From positions 8,132,001 through 8,196,000 of the forward strand of contig CM052356.1 in NCBI GenBank assembly GCA_028551475.1: DNA of 64,000 bases. Reading direction: 5' to 3'. This document shows positions 23,819 through 36,420 of this stretch, in pieces; the first letter of the stretch is position 1, and the number at the start of each line of letters is the position of its first letter. Origin of the DNA: Casuarina equisetifolia (Eukaryota; Streptophyta; Magnoliopsida; Fagales; Casuarinaceae). The position numbers and the translations under genes are program-made. The notes beneath the pieces were generated by a model, which was not told the origin of the DNA, searched no databases, and saw only the letters and a list, made by a program, of their open reading frames with translations.

Positions 23819-24307
23819 CATTGGCTGTTACGTGTATGTGGGTTGGATCGGTTTGCTGGTGTGGTAACAGAATAGTCCTCGGTTTCCCAAGGTTGGAAGC
23901 ACTTCTATCTTTGGAAAGAAAGTTAGAAGCAAGGTGGTGTTCTCATTAGAGGGAAAAAATAAACCTTGGTTACAAGAAACAGGGTTGATTTTCAGCTTGC
24001 CCTTCCTCGGCTTCTACCCTGCTTTTTATCCTTACAGCCCTTAACTACTATACAGACTCTCCGGATTGCAAAAGATAACAAAGATACAAAATACAAAAGC
24101 TGGACATCTGGAACACTCCAACTAAAGCCATGCTTCATAAATGCCAAACGTCTATACTTCTTAATTACCAAGGCCTTCTTCACATCATTCCCTTACCGTT
24201 TGCCACACCCACTCCTTGCCTTAGCCTTTAGCTTATACGTTTCTGCTCCTGTCACCTTAGTACGTGACATTGACACACATTGGCACACATATGAGGATCC
24301 ATATAGT
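23819..24307. other. Foreign filler sequence between promoter and exon 1 of pseudogene C
   Basis: About 490 bases with no counterpart in the other units. They replace the leader, the ATG and the first 15 or so codons. The motif GAGGATCCATATA occurs at 23748 in the promoter remnant and again at 24293 at the right junction. An open frame crosses the segment but has no recognisable similarity. Confidence 0.6.
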
Positions 24308-25387
24308 GTTTGCCACACATTGGCTTTATCGCTAGAGAAACCCCAATTGCAACGGCAGATTTGCCTCCCGGCTCGATGGGACTCCCGCTAATTGGGGAGA
24401 CCCTTCATTTTCTCGTCTCAAACAAGTCTAAAGACATGCCACCTTTCATCAAGAAAAGGATGAAGCAATAAGCACCACAATAATACTCTTGACAATTTCT
24501 AAAACGTTAATGTTTGAAATGGTTCCCTCGTCTCACTGATCAGTCTTCTAACAGTTTTCTTTGTTTTTCTAGCAACCTCGACATTTTTCACATGGATGAA
24601 CTAATCAATGACATTTTTCGCTTTTGTTCTCTCACCACAGATACAGGCCAATATTTCGGAAAAGCTTGGCAGGGTGACCCGTTGTGGTATCATCAGATCC
24701 AGAGTTCAACTACCACATTTTTCAACAAAAAGGGAAACTAGTCGAGCGGTGGTACATGGACTTCTTTGTGAAGCTTCTTCGTCAAGACATAACATGGATT
24801 AATGCTCACAAAAATGTTCATAAGTATCTCCGAAACTTAGTGTTGGGCCACTTCGGTCCTGAGGTTCTCAAGGACTCCATGTTGCCCAAAGTTAGAGGAT
24901 GTGATAAACCAAAGATTGCAGAGTTGGGCTAAGCTTCCAAGTTTGGAACTCAAGAGAAGTACTGCTGGTGTAAGCAATTTACTTACTGCTGTACACTATA
25001 TTGAAATTTGTGAGATTAAAAGTTTTTCTACATAGAGTAGGAATATACTATCGTCTATGGCACGACTTTTTTTTCACCCTTCTCAGTTCTTGAACAGCTA
25101 ATGCAGGATAAAAACTTCTTATTGGGTTTGTTGCAATGCATTTTTATTGGTTACTCGCAGATGATCTTTGATTTCACAACCGAACAATTGTTCAGTTATG
25201 ATGCAGAGAAAGCTGGGGAAAACATTGGTGAGTCTTTAACCAACTTTATATAGGGACTCATGTCATTCCCCATTAACATCCCCGGTACTACTTACCATAG
25301 ATGTCTATAGGTAAGTTCTCCAAATTCTACTATTAAACTTCTTAGATCCAACACTTTCTTCTCTTTTATTTTCTTTAATGAAAAGAA

Positions 25388-25392
25388 ATAAG
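25388..25392 (+). repeat. Target-site duplication ATAAG, left copy
   Basis: Matches ATAAG at 32448-32452. In copies A and D the intron carries this sequence once (GAAATAAGTTGATGA), so the insertion point in copy C is exact to the base. Confidence 0.85.
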
Positions 25393-25996
25393 ACTTGAAA
25401 CTAATAGATAATATCACAAGTGCAAAGGAAGCTTGTAATATATTATCAAAATGAGGCTCGATAAAATACACACAGATTAAGTTGAGTACAAACCATATAT
25501 ATAGCCAAAAAAAACTTACATAAATATTGTTCTTAGATAACAAAGTCAAGGTTGGTTAGTTTAGTCAGTTTCATTATCTTTTTCATTCCAAAAGTCATCA
25601 TCTATCATGTGCATCTTCATATTGTTGTTAAAGTTGGTGGCCTCCCTCCTTATCTTATTTTCTAGATAAGTGGGCAGTGGAGCATTGATCCTTTAGATGA
25701 TTTCCCTTGAAGTTTCCCTTGGATGATAATTCTTGAAGGTGGAATTCTTGCTTAGTTGGAGTCCATGCTGTCTTGTAAACTTTGGCTGATATACTTGTCT
25801 GTCTCGAGCGAGCATGCAGTGTAGATTGAGTATGTTTGCTTGTTTCATTCGACATAAAACCTAAATGTGCTTCCTGCATGGGTCTCGTAGGATTAGGTAG
25901 AGGCGAAGAAGTGTTGCCAGTGCTCGCTTACCCTTATCTTCAATCTCTTTGTTCTTTCTTTCTACTTCTTCGAGCAATGATCCAATAACACTAACA
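25393..25996 (-). repeat. 3' LTR of the copia element
   Basis: A 604-bp direct repeat of 31863-32447, with many substitutions and a roughly 20-bp length difference near 25430-25455. The polypurine tract abuts its right edge at 25997, which marks this as the 3' LTR of a minus-strand element. Confidence 0.85.
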
Positions 25997-28900
25997 CTCC
26001 CCCGCAAGATTGGTGGGGTGACACCGATCTTGTTCCTTAAATCTTCATATCTATCTCTTGGTAGTGGCTTGGTGAGGGTGTTCGCCAACTATTCACTAAA
26101 AGGTAGGTATGTTGTAACAATGGTACCTTGAGCAACCTTTTCTTTCACAAAGTGAATATCTATTTCCATGTGTTTAGTTCTACTGTGCTATGCTAGATTA
26201 ACTGACATATGCAAGGCAAATAAGTTATCATAAAACAAATGTATGGGGTGATATTAACTTACCCCAAGTGTCCTCAGCAAGTTCATTAACCACATGGCTT
26301 CTGTTGTCCCTTTTGCCATGGCCATGTATTCTACTTTAGCAGAAGAATAAGACACAAAGTCTTGCTTTCGTGAAGACCATGAAATAAGGTTAGCTCCTAT
26401 GAATATAAAGAAGTATGTAGTTGATTTTCTAGATTGATGACAACCTCCATAATCTGCATTTGTGAAGCCGTATATTGTGGTAGGACTTTGACGATGAAAC
26501 TACAGGCCGTAATTAGTTGTACCTTGTAGGTACCTTAGAATTCTCTTTAGTTTGAAGAAATCTTTAATTCGTAGGGTAGTCATTTGTTGGCATAAATGGT
26601 GAACTGCTTGGCTAATATCTGACCGAGTTTGTGACAAATAATGCAGTGATCCAAGTATGCTATGGAGATGGTTGGCTATGGAAGGAGATTTTCACCATTA
26701 GATACTGTCTCATCCTTCATGGCCATAGGTGTTAAGTTAGGTCTACTGTATATCATTTTAGCCCTTCTAAGAACATCCAACGTGTACTGATGTTGTGACA
26801 GAAATAGTCCAACATCATTGTATGTAACTGTAGTGTAGTCTTCCTAGATCCTTACCGGAAAGCCACTACCAAGTTCATCAATAATTCGTTAATTAATTGT
26901 GTGGTGTTTCTAGTAACAATGATATCATTAACGTACAATAAAACCCAAAGTTCATCAGTCCTTTTCTTATATAAGAAGAGAGAAAGATCAAATATGCAAC
27001 AAATAAAGCAACATTCTAGCAAGAAGTTAGAAAACCTTTTCAACCAAGCGTGAGGAGATTGCTTTAATCCATAGAGTGATCTATGGAGACGACAAACATG
27101 ATCAAGAAACCTTGGATCAGTAAAACCTTCAGGTTGAAGCATGAAGATAGGTTCAGATAAATAGCCATGTAGGAATGCATTCTCTATATCCAGTTGTTTA
27201 ATATCCTAGCCACGAATTACAGCAAGAGATAAAACTAACCTTATAGTTGTTGGACGAACCATAGGACTATAGGTCTCGAGATAGTCTATTCCAACTTCTT
27301 GGTGATATCCCTTTGCGACCAACTGTGCCTTCAATCTGTTAAGAGTTCTTTAAGTTGTAAGTTTAATTTTGAAAACACACTTATTTCCAACTACGTTCAT
27401 GGAAGACAGACATGGAACAAGGGACCATGTTTTTGCTTTTTGTAAAGCTCTCGTTTCATTTAGCATAGCTGTCCTCAAACCATCATGTGAGAGAGCATTT
27501 TGCATGCTAGTAGGTGTTGGAGGAATATTTGTTGTTGTGTGTAGGGCATAACAGGTGTTAGGACGTTTGATTTTGGCTCGGCTCCTTGTCATCATTGGAT
27601 GGACTTTAGCTGGACTTTCGGTTGAAGTTTGGTTGGTGGTTTCTTGACTAGAGGTTGTGGGAGCTAAAGGTTTGGAAACAATAAGGTTTTTGTTGGGCTT
27701 ATAGTAGAAAGATGGAGAAGGAGAATTATGAGATTTGTTGGATAAGAGTTAATTCAAGCTTGGTAACTCGTGATGTGTTTCTTATGTTGGGTTGGCATTT
27801 AAAATGATGTCTTGTACTCCATTAATTGTAGGATCAGAAATTTCTTCATTTCCTAATTCTTCCCCATGAAAATCTGCCGAATTTTGTGGTGTCCTTTTAT
27901 ATTGTGTAGAAGGTGCATCAATCTCGTCAATGTATCGACTGCTAGGTGTAGCAATTCCTTCGGTTTGGATTGCCGTATGGTGATGGAGTGGTTGAACTTG
28001 GAGAACACCTTGATCAAAGGTCATATCTTCATGTTGTACCTGAGAGGCTGAAGTTAAGTTTATTTCCCAAAATGCCCTTTTGTCTCTAAAGGTTGAGCTG
28101 TTGGGATTTATTTGAGTAGAGAGCAAGTCATCTTCCTGTGATCTCCTTAGTCTTTGAAAGTTGTACAATTATTTCTCTCTGCATGCTTGCTATTTTCTTC
28201 AAAAGGATAAACCTGTTCATTAAACATTACGTGTTTAGAGATAAAAAGTTTTCTTGTGTGTAAGTGTAAACACCTATATCCTTTGTGACGTGAGTTGTAT
28301 CCTAAGAAAACACATAAGACAGATTTTGATGTAAGTTTATCTATCATGGTAGATCTTAGACAAAGGTAGCATTGTGAGCTAAAGACCCTGAAAGTTCCAT
28401 ATTCAAGAGTTCTATTATAAAGAATTTCAAAAGGTCATTTCCCATGCAATATTCTTGTTGGCAATATGTTTATCAAGTAAACAATGGTAGATAAAGCCTC
28501 TACCTAATACTTATGTGGAACATAAGCTTTTCTTAATAGTGATCAGCCGAGCTCAACAATCCTATTTTGCTCTAGTGTGTAGGGACATGACATTTGGTGC
28601 AAGATTCCATGGTAATGTAGCTCCTCTTCCAAATCTTTACTTGTGTATTCACCACCGTTGTCTGAGTGAAGAGTTTTGATTTTCCTATCAAATTGTCTTT
28701 CTATGATAGATTTAAAATCAACAAATATATTGAAGAAGTCGGATGTTCTTTTCAAAGGGTAAAACCAAGTATACCGAGTGCATTCATCCATAAAAATTGC
28801 ATAGTACAAGAAATTCTAACATGACTTTTTTGGTGACAGACCCTATAAATCACTATGTATGTGTTCAAAAGGTACTTGTGATTTATTTTCTGCGAAATTA

Positions 28901-30125
28901 AAAGATAAACTATGGCTTTTTGTCTGTGAACAAACATTACAGAACTCAGGAATATCACTTCTTAAATCAATAAGTTTTTGTGTATGCAAATCACTCAAAA
29001 TACGTAAGTTAGAATGTCCAAGGCGTTTATGCCAAGTGTTGCCATCTCCTGCTTGTTGATGGAGGGTGAGATAAGCCTGTATTTTCTCATTAGGCAACAC
29101 GTACAAATCTCCTCTTCTAGATCCCTTTAGCAAGTTCTACTGTGTGTTCAGGTCCTTAACCATAAACAAAGTTTTGTTAAAGATCACTAAACATGGATTA
29201 TTATCTATTAATTTGGAAATAGATAATAAATTTTACTATAATTATAGGAGCTACCAAAATTGAATTTAACTTTAATTTTCCTTCATTGAGATGTCTAAAA
29301 CCTATATGCATAATTGAAATATGTTCTCCGTTTTCAACAAATATTGTGTTAGATCCTGAGTATTTTAAAAATGATGATAAAATACCTGTAGATTCGACGA
29401 TGTGAGAGGATGCTCTTGAATTAGCTACCCATTCAGTGCTCTTAGGCTCACTGACATGCAATGTCGCTAGAGCTTTAGGTATATTGTCAGCTTGGAAGGT
29501 ATGATCAAAACGCGGCCAACATTCAATACCTATATGACCTTTCTTTCCATAAATTTGACAAGTAACATGATGTTGTGTAAAAGGGTGATTTTCGTCACCT
29601 GGAGTATTGTTCAAATTATTTCCTGTTAATCTTGCTTGATTATAGGCTCCTTTGTTGTTGTTGTAAGCTATTGGCATAAAACCACGTCCTTAAGAAGTAA
29701 ACCTTTGTTGGGTGCCTTTTCCTTTATTGCTTCATCCACCACGATTATATCATTGAGCTATGTATGCTGCACTTTCTATTGGAGTTCTAGATGTATTCTT
29801 TGGATACTTGGTAATTTGTGATTCATATGCTTGAATTTGTGATATCACAATGCTAAATTTAGGAATTTAAAGGTGAAACATAGCAGTTTTAAAAGATTCA
29901 TATGATGCATCAAGACTTTCAAGTAGTCTAAATGTTTTTGTAGAATCTGAAACAGGTTTTCCAATAGAACTTAATTGATTCAAAATACCTTTGAACTTTG
30001 TTAGAAAATTTGACAGAATTTTACCTTCCTTTCAAATGTTGTTGAGTTGGGAAAGTAGGTCAAACTCACGGGATTATGTTTTTTAAGCAAAGTGAGTTGC
30101 TAGCTCATCCCACACTTGTGATGAT

Positions 30126-31539
30126 TGTTCGTTGAATTTTAAATGCAAGTGAACATGTCGAACAAGTAATATAATGATAAGAAAAGTATCATCCCACGAA
30201 GATTGGTGAATACTAAACTAATTAAGTACTAATGATGAATTAATCCTAAAATTTATCTAGCAAATCAAAATATTGTTGATGATGAATTAAAATTTAAAAC
30301 TTTCAAAACGAAAACTCAAGACTAATTAAAATTGAATCCAAGTAAGAAAAATCAAGATGAGAAACATGTTAGAGCTTCCGATTTCACCATAACTATTAGA
30401 TATGAATTTTCATAGTTTATGCCTATAAGAATGATATTACCCATGTGATGGCGAAACTTCCTAATTTATTTACTATCCTATGTCTAGGTATAGTAAACCT
30501 ATTTAGTTCATTAATTCACTATATCTCTATATGTAAATTGAAACAAACCAAATGCATTAGGATCTGTGAATATTCTTGGTTTACAATAAATCTTTCGATC
30601 ATCTTATCACCGAAAGCCACACAAATAACATGGTATATGTCTATCCACATTTAATTCATGGTTATATATTATAAGAAGCAATTGCATATTATTACCTCTC
30701 AGTCTCAAATATGCACATCAAATCATTCAAGTGGTGGCCAATCACTTAAAAGCATTAAGCATAATAATATATAACTTACATAAATAAAATATCTTGCAAA
30801 ACATAAAACTTATAAAATTCACATCATCATAATTAGGCTACATCTTCGCTCTAACAAAAGAAGTTTAGAATATAATAAAATAACAAGCCAAAGCAATAGT
30901 AGAAATTAAGCAAAACATCTTAAATAAAAAAACAGGAAAGTTGTCACCACACTGTCTTTTCTTTAAGAATTTTTTATAGAATTCCTACAATTCAAGAATG
31001 ATAAGAAGTAGAGGGAAGCTTTCGCGCCTATATTTCTCTTTTTCTTTCTTGGTTTTCTCTTTCTTCTCTCACTTTTTCTCTCTTCCTTGGTTGGTTTCGG
31101 CGGCAACACGCAGCTTCTTCTTCTTTTCTCTCTTTTCTCTCTCTTCTTCTCTTGTGCGGCGCCTTCTCCCCTTTTAATTCATGTTCCTTTGCCTTTTTAT
31201 GCTATCTTGGGACGTGTGCCCTAAGATTCTCCCTTAGTAATTCACTTTTTCGCCCCTTTTCCTTTATTTCCTTTCTTGTACTTTTTTGTCCTTTTCCTCC
31301 TCTTTTGCTACTTTACACGTTACCTCCTCTTTTATTCTTTTGACTTCTTTTTCTTTCCTTGTCTTCTTCACGTGCCTTTTTGTAACTTTCTCTTCCTTTA
31401 TTTCTTTGCTCTTTTGGGGTTTGCTGCATAAATAACACCAATTTATATAAATATATCAAAACTTAAATATTATCTTATAAAACTTGTATTATTTATATCC
31501 TAAAATAGTCAAAATAACTCTATAAAAATAGAGTTATCA
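30126..31539. mobile_element. LTR-like insertion nested inside the copia gag (probable solo LTR)
   Basis: 1414 bp bounded by the 5-bp duplication ATGAT (30121-30125 and 31540-31544). It begins TG and ends CA, as LTRs do, on either strand. On the minus strand it opens TGATAACTCT. No coding region is recognisable inside; 30960-31430 is strongly pyrimidine-rich. Removing it together with one ATGAT makes the gag frame of the host element continuous at that point, which fixes the boundaries. The size fits a solo LTR of a gypsy-type element, but the family is not proven. Confidence 0.75.
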
Positions 31540-31849
31540 ATGATGTCTCTAGTTCAAAAATATAACCTAGAGCTTCTTTAGAGAAAGTGCTAATTATCCA
31601 TGACTTAACTAATGCGTCACTTTGTGACCATGAGTCAAAATTAGGATTTTGCATTTTCGTATCTCCAATGGTTTGGCTAGGCCTGGGTATTTCTCCTATA
31701 ATAAAACCTATGAGCTTTTGTGTTTGGAGGAGTGACTTTATCTTAGTCATTCAAGATAGGTAATTCCTTTTTATGAGCTTGATTATAACAAAGTTGCTCA
31801 CATTAATGGAGTTGGAGAATGGGAAAATGTTGTTTCGGCGGGCCATGTT

Positions 31850-31862
31850 GGCTCCGATACCA
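31850..31862 (-). other. Primer-binding site of the copia element
   Basis: On the minus strand the sequence TGGTATCGGAGCC follows the 5' LTR directly. It begins with the seven bases expected for pairing with the initiator tRNA-Met 3' end. Confidence 0.75.
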
Positions 31863-32447
31863 ACTTGAAATAAACAGATAATATCACAAGTACAAAGGAG
31901 GCTCGATGAAATACACACAGATCGAGCTGAGTACAAGCCATATATATAGCCAAAACAAACTTAAATAAATATTGTTCTTAGATAACAAAGTAAAGATTGG
32001 TCGGTTCAATCGGTTTCATTATCTTCTTTATTCCAAAAGTCATTATCTATCATGTGCATCTTCAGATTGTTGTCAAAGTCGATGGCCTCCCTTTTTATCA
32101 TATTTTTTGGATGAGTGGGCGGTGGAGCACTAATCCTCCGGATGATTTCCCTTGAAGTTTCCCTTGGATGATAATTCCTAAAGGCTGAATTCTTGCTTAG
32201 TTAGAGTCCATGCTGTCATGTAAACTTTGGTTGATATACTTGTCTGTATCGAGCACGCGGAGCATGCAGTGTAGACTAAGTATGTTTGCTTGTTTCATTC
32301 GATGTAAAACCTGAATATGCTTTCTACATGGGTCTCGTAGGATTAGGTAGAGAGCAAAGAAGTGTTGCCAGTGCTCGCTTACCCTTATCTTCAATCTCTT
32401 TAGTCTTTCTTTCCACTTCTTCAAGCAATGATCCAAGAACACCAATA
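31863..32447 (-). repeat. 5' LTR of the copia element
   Basis: A 585-bp direct repeat of the left LTR. It ends next to ATAAG at 32448-32452, the right-hand copy of the target-site duplication. Confidence 0.85.
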
Positions 32448-33682
32448 ATAAGTTGTGAAAATTAGCTATAATAAGTTATCTCACATATGCTACTCTGATG
32501 GTCATCCATAACCAGAAGAAGGTGATAAACTTAATAACGACTGTGCTAAAAGAGAGAAAGCGTAATCTTAACATTCGTAAAGGAGATTTTCTTGATAAGT
32601 TACTGGTAGACATGAAGACTGAGACTTTCTTGACAGAAAAATTTATTACCTACATGATGTTTGGGCTTTTCCTTGCTAGCTTTGAGACTATATCATCAAC
32701 TTTTACCTTAACCGTTAAGTTAATTACTAACCACCCTGAAGTACTGCAAGAACTTACGATTAGTGACACTTAAAATTGAGAAAAGTTCATGAATCAGGTT
32801 TAGGAAACAACATTGTAGGTGATTAGTATTTCTGAAACAACGTATGATATTTGATTAAAAGGAACATGAAACAATTATTAACAACAGAGAAGATGGCAAT
32901 CTTGGACTTACGTGGAAGGAATACGAAGCCATGACCTTTACCCACTATGTGAGTAGATTCTCCCACTTTTATATGGCTTCTTACTTTCCTAAAGTGCTTG
33001 AAGGTATTATGGTTATCGGCTAAATTTTTACTGTCCACTGAATCTAAAACATAGGTTGTCAATGAATCGCTAAGACTAGCCAATGTTGCTCTTGGGATTT
33101 TGAGAAGAACAATTCAAGACCTTCAAGTAAATGGTAAGTTAAATCTAACCTAACGATGCATACCACAATCAATGTTTGAAAAGGAATTATTTAAGATGTT
33201 TATAGGAGCCATTCTACTCTATAGGTTAGACAATTCCAAAAGGCTGGGCACTAATGGTTGTTCTTGCTTCCTTTCAACTTGATCCAAAAACTTATGAGGA
33301 TCCTCTTGCCTTTAATCCATGGCGCTGGAAGGTTGGTTGCATTACCTTTTTTGTCTTTTTCGAGGTTGATTAGAAAAAAAATTGATATGCTCATGGCTGC
33401 TCACCATGATCACTTTGTATACACATGGATCTGTTTCTGGTTGGCTTACCTTTCAATTTCCCTAATCTTTCATGAACTATGATCCGAAGGATGTCTCAGA
33501 GAACACCACAACAAAGAATTTCATACCATTTGGAGCAGGTATGACTTCATGTGCAGGTGCAAAGTTCAGCAAGGTGCTAGTGGGTGTTTTTGTGCACTTT
33601 TTGATAACTAGATACAAGTACTTTGTCATGTTCACATACATGCAAACGTATCACATGCCCAAACTTCAAGGAAAAGTGATTT

Positions 33683-34388
33683 TGTTAGAAAATATGGCCT
33701 TAAAAGAGGCTATTTTACAAGATCAAAGCATCAATCATGGAGAAAACAAAATGAGTTTCATAAAATATGCAAAACAGGTCCGAAAACATACCATAATATT
33801 CTGTTTCTTAAGCTGCAAATGCAACTAAGTCTTCCCTTATATTCTATTTGATACTGGCTTGATGAGATGGCTTAAATGTTGTTGTGTGAAAAAATAGGAT
33901 GAAGACGACTACAATGATTACATAAAAGCCTTTTTTCTACCCATGTGAACAAGTAGTTATTTAGTGTGTGTGAGTCGTGGGTTATTTGTGAGTTAGTGTG
34001 CTTAGTGTTTTATGGGAGAGAGAAAGGCATGATGATCGATGTGGCAAAACCACATGAGAGATGATTTCCCACGACTAAACGTAATCAAATAAATTACATT
34101 ATTGTTTCTAAAATTTCTCTCTAAAGTAACATTAAATATATTAAATATATATAAATGAAAAGCTAGAAAGGAGACTTAGCCAATCAATAAAATGTCCATA
34201 CAAATCGCCTCACTCATCAAAGTCTATAAGATAGACAAAGGCCCACACCAGCCAGTACAAATATATGTACAACATGTGTACAATTAAACGGACCAATAAA
34301 ATTACATTACATTGCCACGATAGGGAATGATTGTTTATACATCATTGATATAAGCCCACATTACATGGACTTATACAATGAGCCAACA
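33683..34388. mobile_element. Solo LTR in the last intron of pseudogene C
   Basis: 706 bp starting TGTTAG and ending CCAACA, flanked by GATTT at 33678-33682 and 34389-34393. The corresponding intron in copy A contains GATTT once (near 11200). The inside has no gag or pol. This is what recombination between the two LTRs of an element leaves behind. Its sequence differs from the LTRs of the 25-32 kb element. Confidence 0.85.
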
Positions 34389-34513
34389 GATTTTTCAGTT
34401 GTAATTAGGCTATGGATAGGTGGAGCACAGTCAAGGGAGGAGAGGTGATTCGGTCTCCTGCCTTAGGCTTTGGAGATGGTTTTCACATTCAGGTTTTAGC
34501 AAGGCATGCATGA

Positions 34514-36420
34514 TCGGCCTATTTTGTTCTTTTCCGAAAAACAAGAAAGAAGTGTCATCAACTCTTCTTCCAACTCCTTTTAGTATTGACAAGTGACTAA
34601 CTTAGCTAGTAACTGCCAATGTCTGGGATTTGATACACAAGCCCCTACCCTTTTTACCTACCAAAATAAGGGGGCAGAAAAGAAAAACTCCTTTCCGTGT
34701 AACATATATTGTTGAAGATGCTGATCCACGAATTTATACTTGGACAAAATGGAAAGGCTATGAACCCATCTGTTCTTTTTAGGAATACTGAAATTAGCTG
34801 CTGTTATTATTAGAATCGTTGTCCGATCATTCAAGGTGAAGATGGAAGAGTTTCGTCACGATTTGTTTTCTGCAGTAATTTACAAGGGAAAGTTGCGGTC
34901 GAATTATGAACGTGGGATGCTTTGTCATCCAAAACAATGGAACAAATGCTTGTCTCTTTCTGGCTTTCTCCCTTACAAATTTGCATTCTTTCTATAAGTT
35001 CCACTGAAACTTTACCTCAAAGAATTACAGGAAAATAAAGGTGAAAAAAGATTTTTTTCATAACTGATTTCTTTAATATCTTGCAAATCATTTGCTTTGG
35101 CATCTTTTAGATAGACTTGAATTTGGGATTACTTTCCGAAATAATGTGAAAAGCTACAAAATAGCTAGTATAAATCAGTTTAACATTGCTCCATCAAACA
35201 TGAAAGAAGAAGATGGACGATCTACATAATAGATAGAGCCATTAAATGCATGACCACCTAGTTAACGAGGGAGAAAAAAGTAGCAGGATTTAGATTTTAT
35301 TTTGCGAGCATATGCAACTTGTACCGTTTTAGCTGTCCAACGAAATTATCAACTCTATGTATAGCAAATCTTTAATCAAGTGTATAAATAAAAATTGATC
35401 CTTTTGATCTCCGTTTAGAAGGTTTCAAGAGTGAGTTAAAGAAGGAGACTATGGAATCTATTCCAATACTATAAATTAGTTGGTAAATATGAAACTAATG
35501 ATGGATTACCATCAATTACTAGAAAATTTACCGTTACAGAAATTTGTTACATGTGCCAAATTAATGATGATTTTGGATGATATTAAGTGCAAAGTTTCGC
35601 ATTACCCATCGATTGCACATGGTTTGGTATGGCTGCAATTGCTTACTCTTCCAAGGGAGATTTGAAGTTCTCTTTTGCCATCATTTTCAAAGGTTACAAA
35701 TGTGGACTTTCTTTTTTCCCCAAGAAGCACCTCATAGTTTGTGCCTTTTTTTTAAGGAAAAATAACACTTCTCTCCTACAACACGCATTTACTTGTTTTT
35801 GTAAATTTGAACTCAACACGAATCAAATCAAAATTTTAAATTTTACAATCAACTATTTTCAGCCAAATCAAACATAAAGTTCAAAAAGCATATGATATAT
35901 TGGTCAAATTATCATTGATATAATTTTCTCGTTTTACCTTAACTTGAAAATGTACATATCTTTTATCTTGTACACTAAAAATTGACATATAATTTTATAA
36001 CATTTCTATAATTTTTTTCCCTTAACCTTCAGGTCTTTCTTTTGATAAGAACTGGAAAGTTAGTTATTTCTTATGTTTTTCCATCCAAGGTAAAAATTAT
36101 TTTCAGCAAATGAGATAAATTTCATATTGAAACTCAAAAACATGGTCCAATTTTCACATCTGAGTTAAATTAATTAAATAAATGTACCTATGATGTGTAA
36201 GAGAAAATGCCATTCACCTTTTTAACTATCATTCATTTCCGAAGTTCAATTCCAAATCTTGACATCTTAGTGTCATTCTTGCTTTCACTTCACCTTCAAG
36301 GGAAAAAAATGCGGTTAATCTATTATAGCCAAATAAGAAAGGATATTTTTTCTTTTTTGTGGGGAGAAAATTGCTTTAGTTGTTTTTTTGTTGGTTTTTC
36401 ACACTTTGGGGTATATATTG
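34514..36420 (+). repeat. Downstream block behind pseudogene C
   Basis: Matches the downstream blocks of copies A and D, including GAAGATGGAAGAGTTT, GTCGAATTATGAACGT and the AATCAAATCAAAATTT segments. The first 250 bases are unlike the others. No coding gene is recognised. Confidence 0.7.

Larger units (their letters stand above)
25393..32447 (-). mobile_element. Ty1/copia LTR retrotransposon, 7.06 kb, degenerate, reverse orientation
   Basis: LTRs are at 25393-25996 and 31863-32447. Reading on the minus strand: primer-binding site at 31862-31850, gag start near 31844, gag with a CCHC zinc knuckle near 29520-29570, a protease whose D-S-G active site has become N-S-R (near 29420), GAG-pre-integrase near 29000-29130, integrase core near 28543-28810 with a conserved HSDNGGEY, reverse transcriptase near 26600-27600 with the catalytic YVDD changed to YVND (near 26930), RNase H near 26050-26500, and a polypurine tract GCGGGGGAG next to the left LTR. 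The order of integrase before RT defines copia. Multiple stops and frame breaks make it non-autonomous. It lies in intron 3 of P450 pseudogene C, antisense to it. Confidence 0.9.
24308..34513 (+). pseudogene. CYP87-like P450 pseudogene C, split by retroelements
   Basis: Exon remnants: 1 (partial) to 24467, 2 24641-24969, 3 25161-25310, 4 32510-32758, 5 32859-32948, 6 33055-33133, 7 33225-33331, 8 33490-33617, 9 34420-34513. Visible damage: the 5' end is missing, a TAG replaces the Trp of the RWRNP motif, the exon-1 donor is changed from GT to AT, TGA in exon 2 (the first Arg of GRPVVV), one inserted base near the end of exon 2, TAG codons in exon 3, the exon-4 acceptor changed from AG to AT and its donor from GT to AT, the exon-5 acceptor lost, and TAG at the start of exon 7. 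A copia element lies in intron 3 and a solo LTR in intron 8. Exon 4 is still open for 83 codons and exon 8 keeps the haem-loop cysteine. Confidence 0.9.

Noticed and set aside
23966-24391. 141-residue open frame upstream of pseudogene C
   Set aside because: It spans filler DNA and the broken P450 exon 1, has no family similarity and no partner in the other units.
24684-24932. Exon 2 of copy C as a functional P450 exon
   Set aside because: The open part starts after an in-frame stop and ends in a frameshift near 24890.
31152-31343. Phe/Leu-rich 63-residue frame that looks like a membrane peptide
   Set aside because: It is a by-product of the pyrimidine-rich half of the nested LTR-like insertion.
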